Source of the DNA: Pseudomonas asgharzadehiana
GTDB lineage: Bacteria > Pseudomonadota > Gammaproteobacteria > Pseudomonadales > Pseudomonadaceae
NCBI RefSeq assembly: GCF_019139815.1
Contig: NZ_CP077079.1
Coordinates: forward strand, 3,038,001 to 3,102,000
Direction: 5' to 3'
DNA length: 64,000 nt
Shown here one piece after another: positions 62,795-64,000 of the stretch. The stretch's first letter is position 1; each line of letters opens with the position of its first letter. The notes beneath the pieces were generated by a model. That model had not been told where the DNA came from, did not search any database, and worked only from the letters and a program-made list of their open reading frames with translations. The position numbers and the translations under genes were made by a program.

Positions 62795-63589
62795 ATGTTG
62801 AAAACCACCACCCTTACCCTGGCGGCATTGCTGGCCTCCTTCAGCGTGTCGGCCGCCGACGCGTTGCGCGTGGCCGCTGATCCGATTCCCCATGCGCAGA
62901 TCCTCGAATACGTACAAAAGCTCGACCCGAGCCTGAAGCTGAACATCATCGAGATCCCCAGCGGCGTGAATTCCAACGAGTTGCTCGCCCACGGTGATGT
63001 CGACGCCAATTACTTCCAGCACCTGCCGTACCTTCACTCCCAGGAACAGGCCCTCGGCCAGAAGTTCGCCGTGGCGGCCACGGTGCATATCGAGCCGTTG
63101 GGTATTTATTCGCGTCGGCACACCCGCTTCGCTCAAGTGCCGGACAAGGGCACTGTCGCCGTCCCGAATAACGTCACCAACCTCAGCCGCGCGCTGTACC
63201 TGTTGCAAGCCAACGGTTTGATCAAACTCAAACCCGGCTTCAACGACGCCGCCAAGGAACAGGCCACGCCCAAGGACATCGCCGAAAACCCCAGGCACCT
63301 GAAGATTCTGGAAATTGAATCGCCGCAAATTCCCCGGGCCTTGGACGATGTGGACCTTGCGGTGATCAACGGCAACTTCGCCCTGGAAGCCGGGCTCGAA
63401 CCGGCCAAGGATGCGTTGGGCCTGGAGCAGGCCAAGGGCAACCCGTATGCGAATATCCTCGTCACAACCCCCAAGCTGGCGGATGACCCGCGTATTCGGC
63501 AGTTGGCCAAGGACTTGCGCTCACCGGAACTGGCCAAGTTCATCAGTGAGAAATACGCCGGCTCTGTGATCCCGGTGGCGGTCGAATGA
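62795..63589 (+). CDS. ABC transporter substrate-binding protein, MetQ/NlpA type
   Basis: A 264-residue protein with a Sec signal ([20 protein letters not shown]) and the NlpA/MetQ fold ([60 protein letters not shown]). No lipobox is visible, unlike E. coli MetQ. It should bind methionine or a related sulfur compound in the periplasm. An AGGAG precedes the start, and it overlaps the ATPase gene start (ATGA). Confidence 0.88.
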   Translation: MLKTTTLTLAALLASFSVSAADALRVAADPIPHAQILEYVQKLDPSLKLNIIEIPSGVNSNELLAHGDVDANYFQHLPYLHSQEQALGQKFAVAATVHIEPLGIYSRRHTRFAQVPDKGTVAVPNNVTNLSRALYLLQANGLIKLKPGFNDAAKEQATPKDIAENPRHLKILEIESPQIPRALDDVDLAVINGNFALEAGLEPAKDALGLEQAKGNPYANILVTTPKLADDPRIRQLAKDLRSPELAKFISEKYAGSVIPVAVE

Positions 63590-64000
63590 TCGTTGTCGAG
63601 GGCGTCAGCAAAACCTACGCAAACGGCCAGCCGGCGGCATTGGATAACGTGTCGTTGCAGATCGCCGATGGGGCGATCTTCGGCATTGTCGGGCGCAGCG
63701 GCGCGGGTAAAAGTACCTTGCTGCGCTGCTTGAACCTGCTGGAGCGACCGACGTCCGGGCGTATCCTGCTGGATGGCCAGGACCTGACCCGGCTGAACGA
63801 CAAACAGCTGCGCCAGCACCGCCAGCGTATCGGCATGATCTTCCAGGGTTTCAACCTGCTGCATTCGCGCAATGTGGCGGATAACGTGGCGGTGCCGCTG
63901 GAGATCGCCAATGTGCCCAAGGCCGAGCGCGCGGCGCGGGTGTCGCAGTTGTTGGCACTGGTGGGGCTCAGCGACAAGGCCCAGGCGTTTCCCTCGCAGT
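63586..64000 (+). CDS. ABC transporter ATP-binding protein, MetN type (3' end outside window)
   Basis: The first 138 residues of an ATPase: [20 protein letters not shown], Walker [10 protein letters not shown] and Q-loop [10 protein letters not shown]. It has the MetN look ([20 protein letters not shown]). The gene begins with a four-base overlap with the MetQ-type gene and runs past the window end; the signature and Walker B are not visible. The permease should follow. Confidence 0.88.
   Translation, partial: MIVVEGVSKTYANGQPAALDNVSLQIADGAIFGIVGRSGAGKSTLLRCLNLLERPTSGRILLDGQDLTRLNDKQLRQHRQRIGMIFQGFNLLHSRNVADNVAVPLEIANVPKAERAARVSQLLALVGLSDKAQAFPSQ

Overview
The window is GC-rich, gene-dense DNA of a fluorescent-group Pseudomonas. 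This rests on an ampC/ampR pair, a phosphatidylcholine synthase, a nitrate reductase fused to a flavoprotein reductase, a class Ia nrdB with NrdR boxes, MocR/EamA and LysR/EamA divergent pairs, and REP/REPIN repeats of the fluorescens type (GTGGGAGGGGGC...). I count about 57 protein genes, one clear pseudogene (a gutted CPBP protein), several repeats and an unusually readable set of regulatory sites. No rRNA, tRNA, CRISPR array, insertion sequence or prophage was recognised.

Layout. 1-6.3 kb: the end of a histidine kinase, a serine-hydrolase-like lipoprotein lacking its nucleophile, a divergent terpene cyclase/prenyl synthase pair in visibly AT-richer DNA, then ampC and ampR. 7-13 kb: dienelactone hydrolase, thioesterase, YceI, an EamA exporter facing a MocR regulator, a SnoaL-like protein, DUF6434 and the broken CPBP gene. 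13-24 kb: amidase and its XRE regulator, then a signalling block (diguanylate cyclase, RsbRD-type kinase, Fsr exporter with AraC regulator, CHASE4-PAS-GGDEF-EAL protein, GAF protein). 24-34 kb: ProP, a sugar-acid MFS carrier, EamA/LysR, a PQQ-type sugar dehydrogenase lipoprotein with its membrane partner, a small kinase-like ATPase and a chemoreceptor.

34-41.4 kb: assimilatory nitrate reduction. nasA and nirBD diverge from a 564-bp region. Each direction shows a sigma-54 promoter, two ANTAR-type hexaloop hairpins and a rho-independent terminator that competes with the second hairpin. This fits NtrC-driven transcription followed by NasT antitermination; nasS and nasT are not in the window.

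41.5-46.7 kb: a branched-chain-amino-acid-type ABC operon with a degenerate acyl-CoA-ligase-like first gene and no LivF. 46.8-54.4 kb: accessory enzymes and regulators (a Ser-for-Cys isochorismatase-like protein, LysR/NmrA, TetR/quinone reductase) and a stand-alone EPSP synthase starting at TTG. 54.4-64 kb: mostly housekeeping genes (YgfB-like, dienoyl-CoA isomerase, NudC, TSUP exporter, Pcs, methyltransferase, NrdB) and the start of a met-type ABC operon that leaves the window.

The best candidates for undescribed biology are the terpene pair (cyclase with a shifted NSE motif and no visible diphosphate-sensor Arg, plus a prenyl synthase unlike ordinary bacterial FPP synthases) and the symmetric dual attenuator between nasA and nirB.
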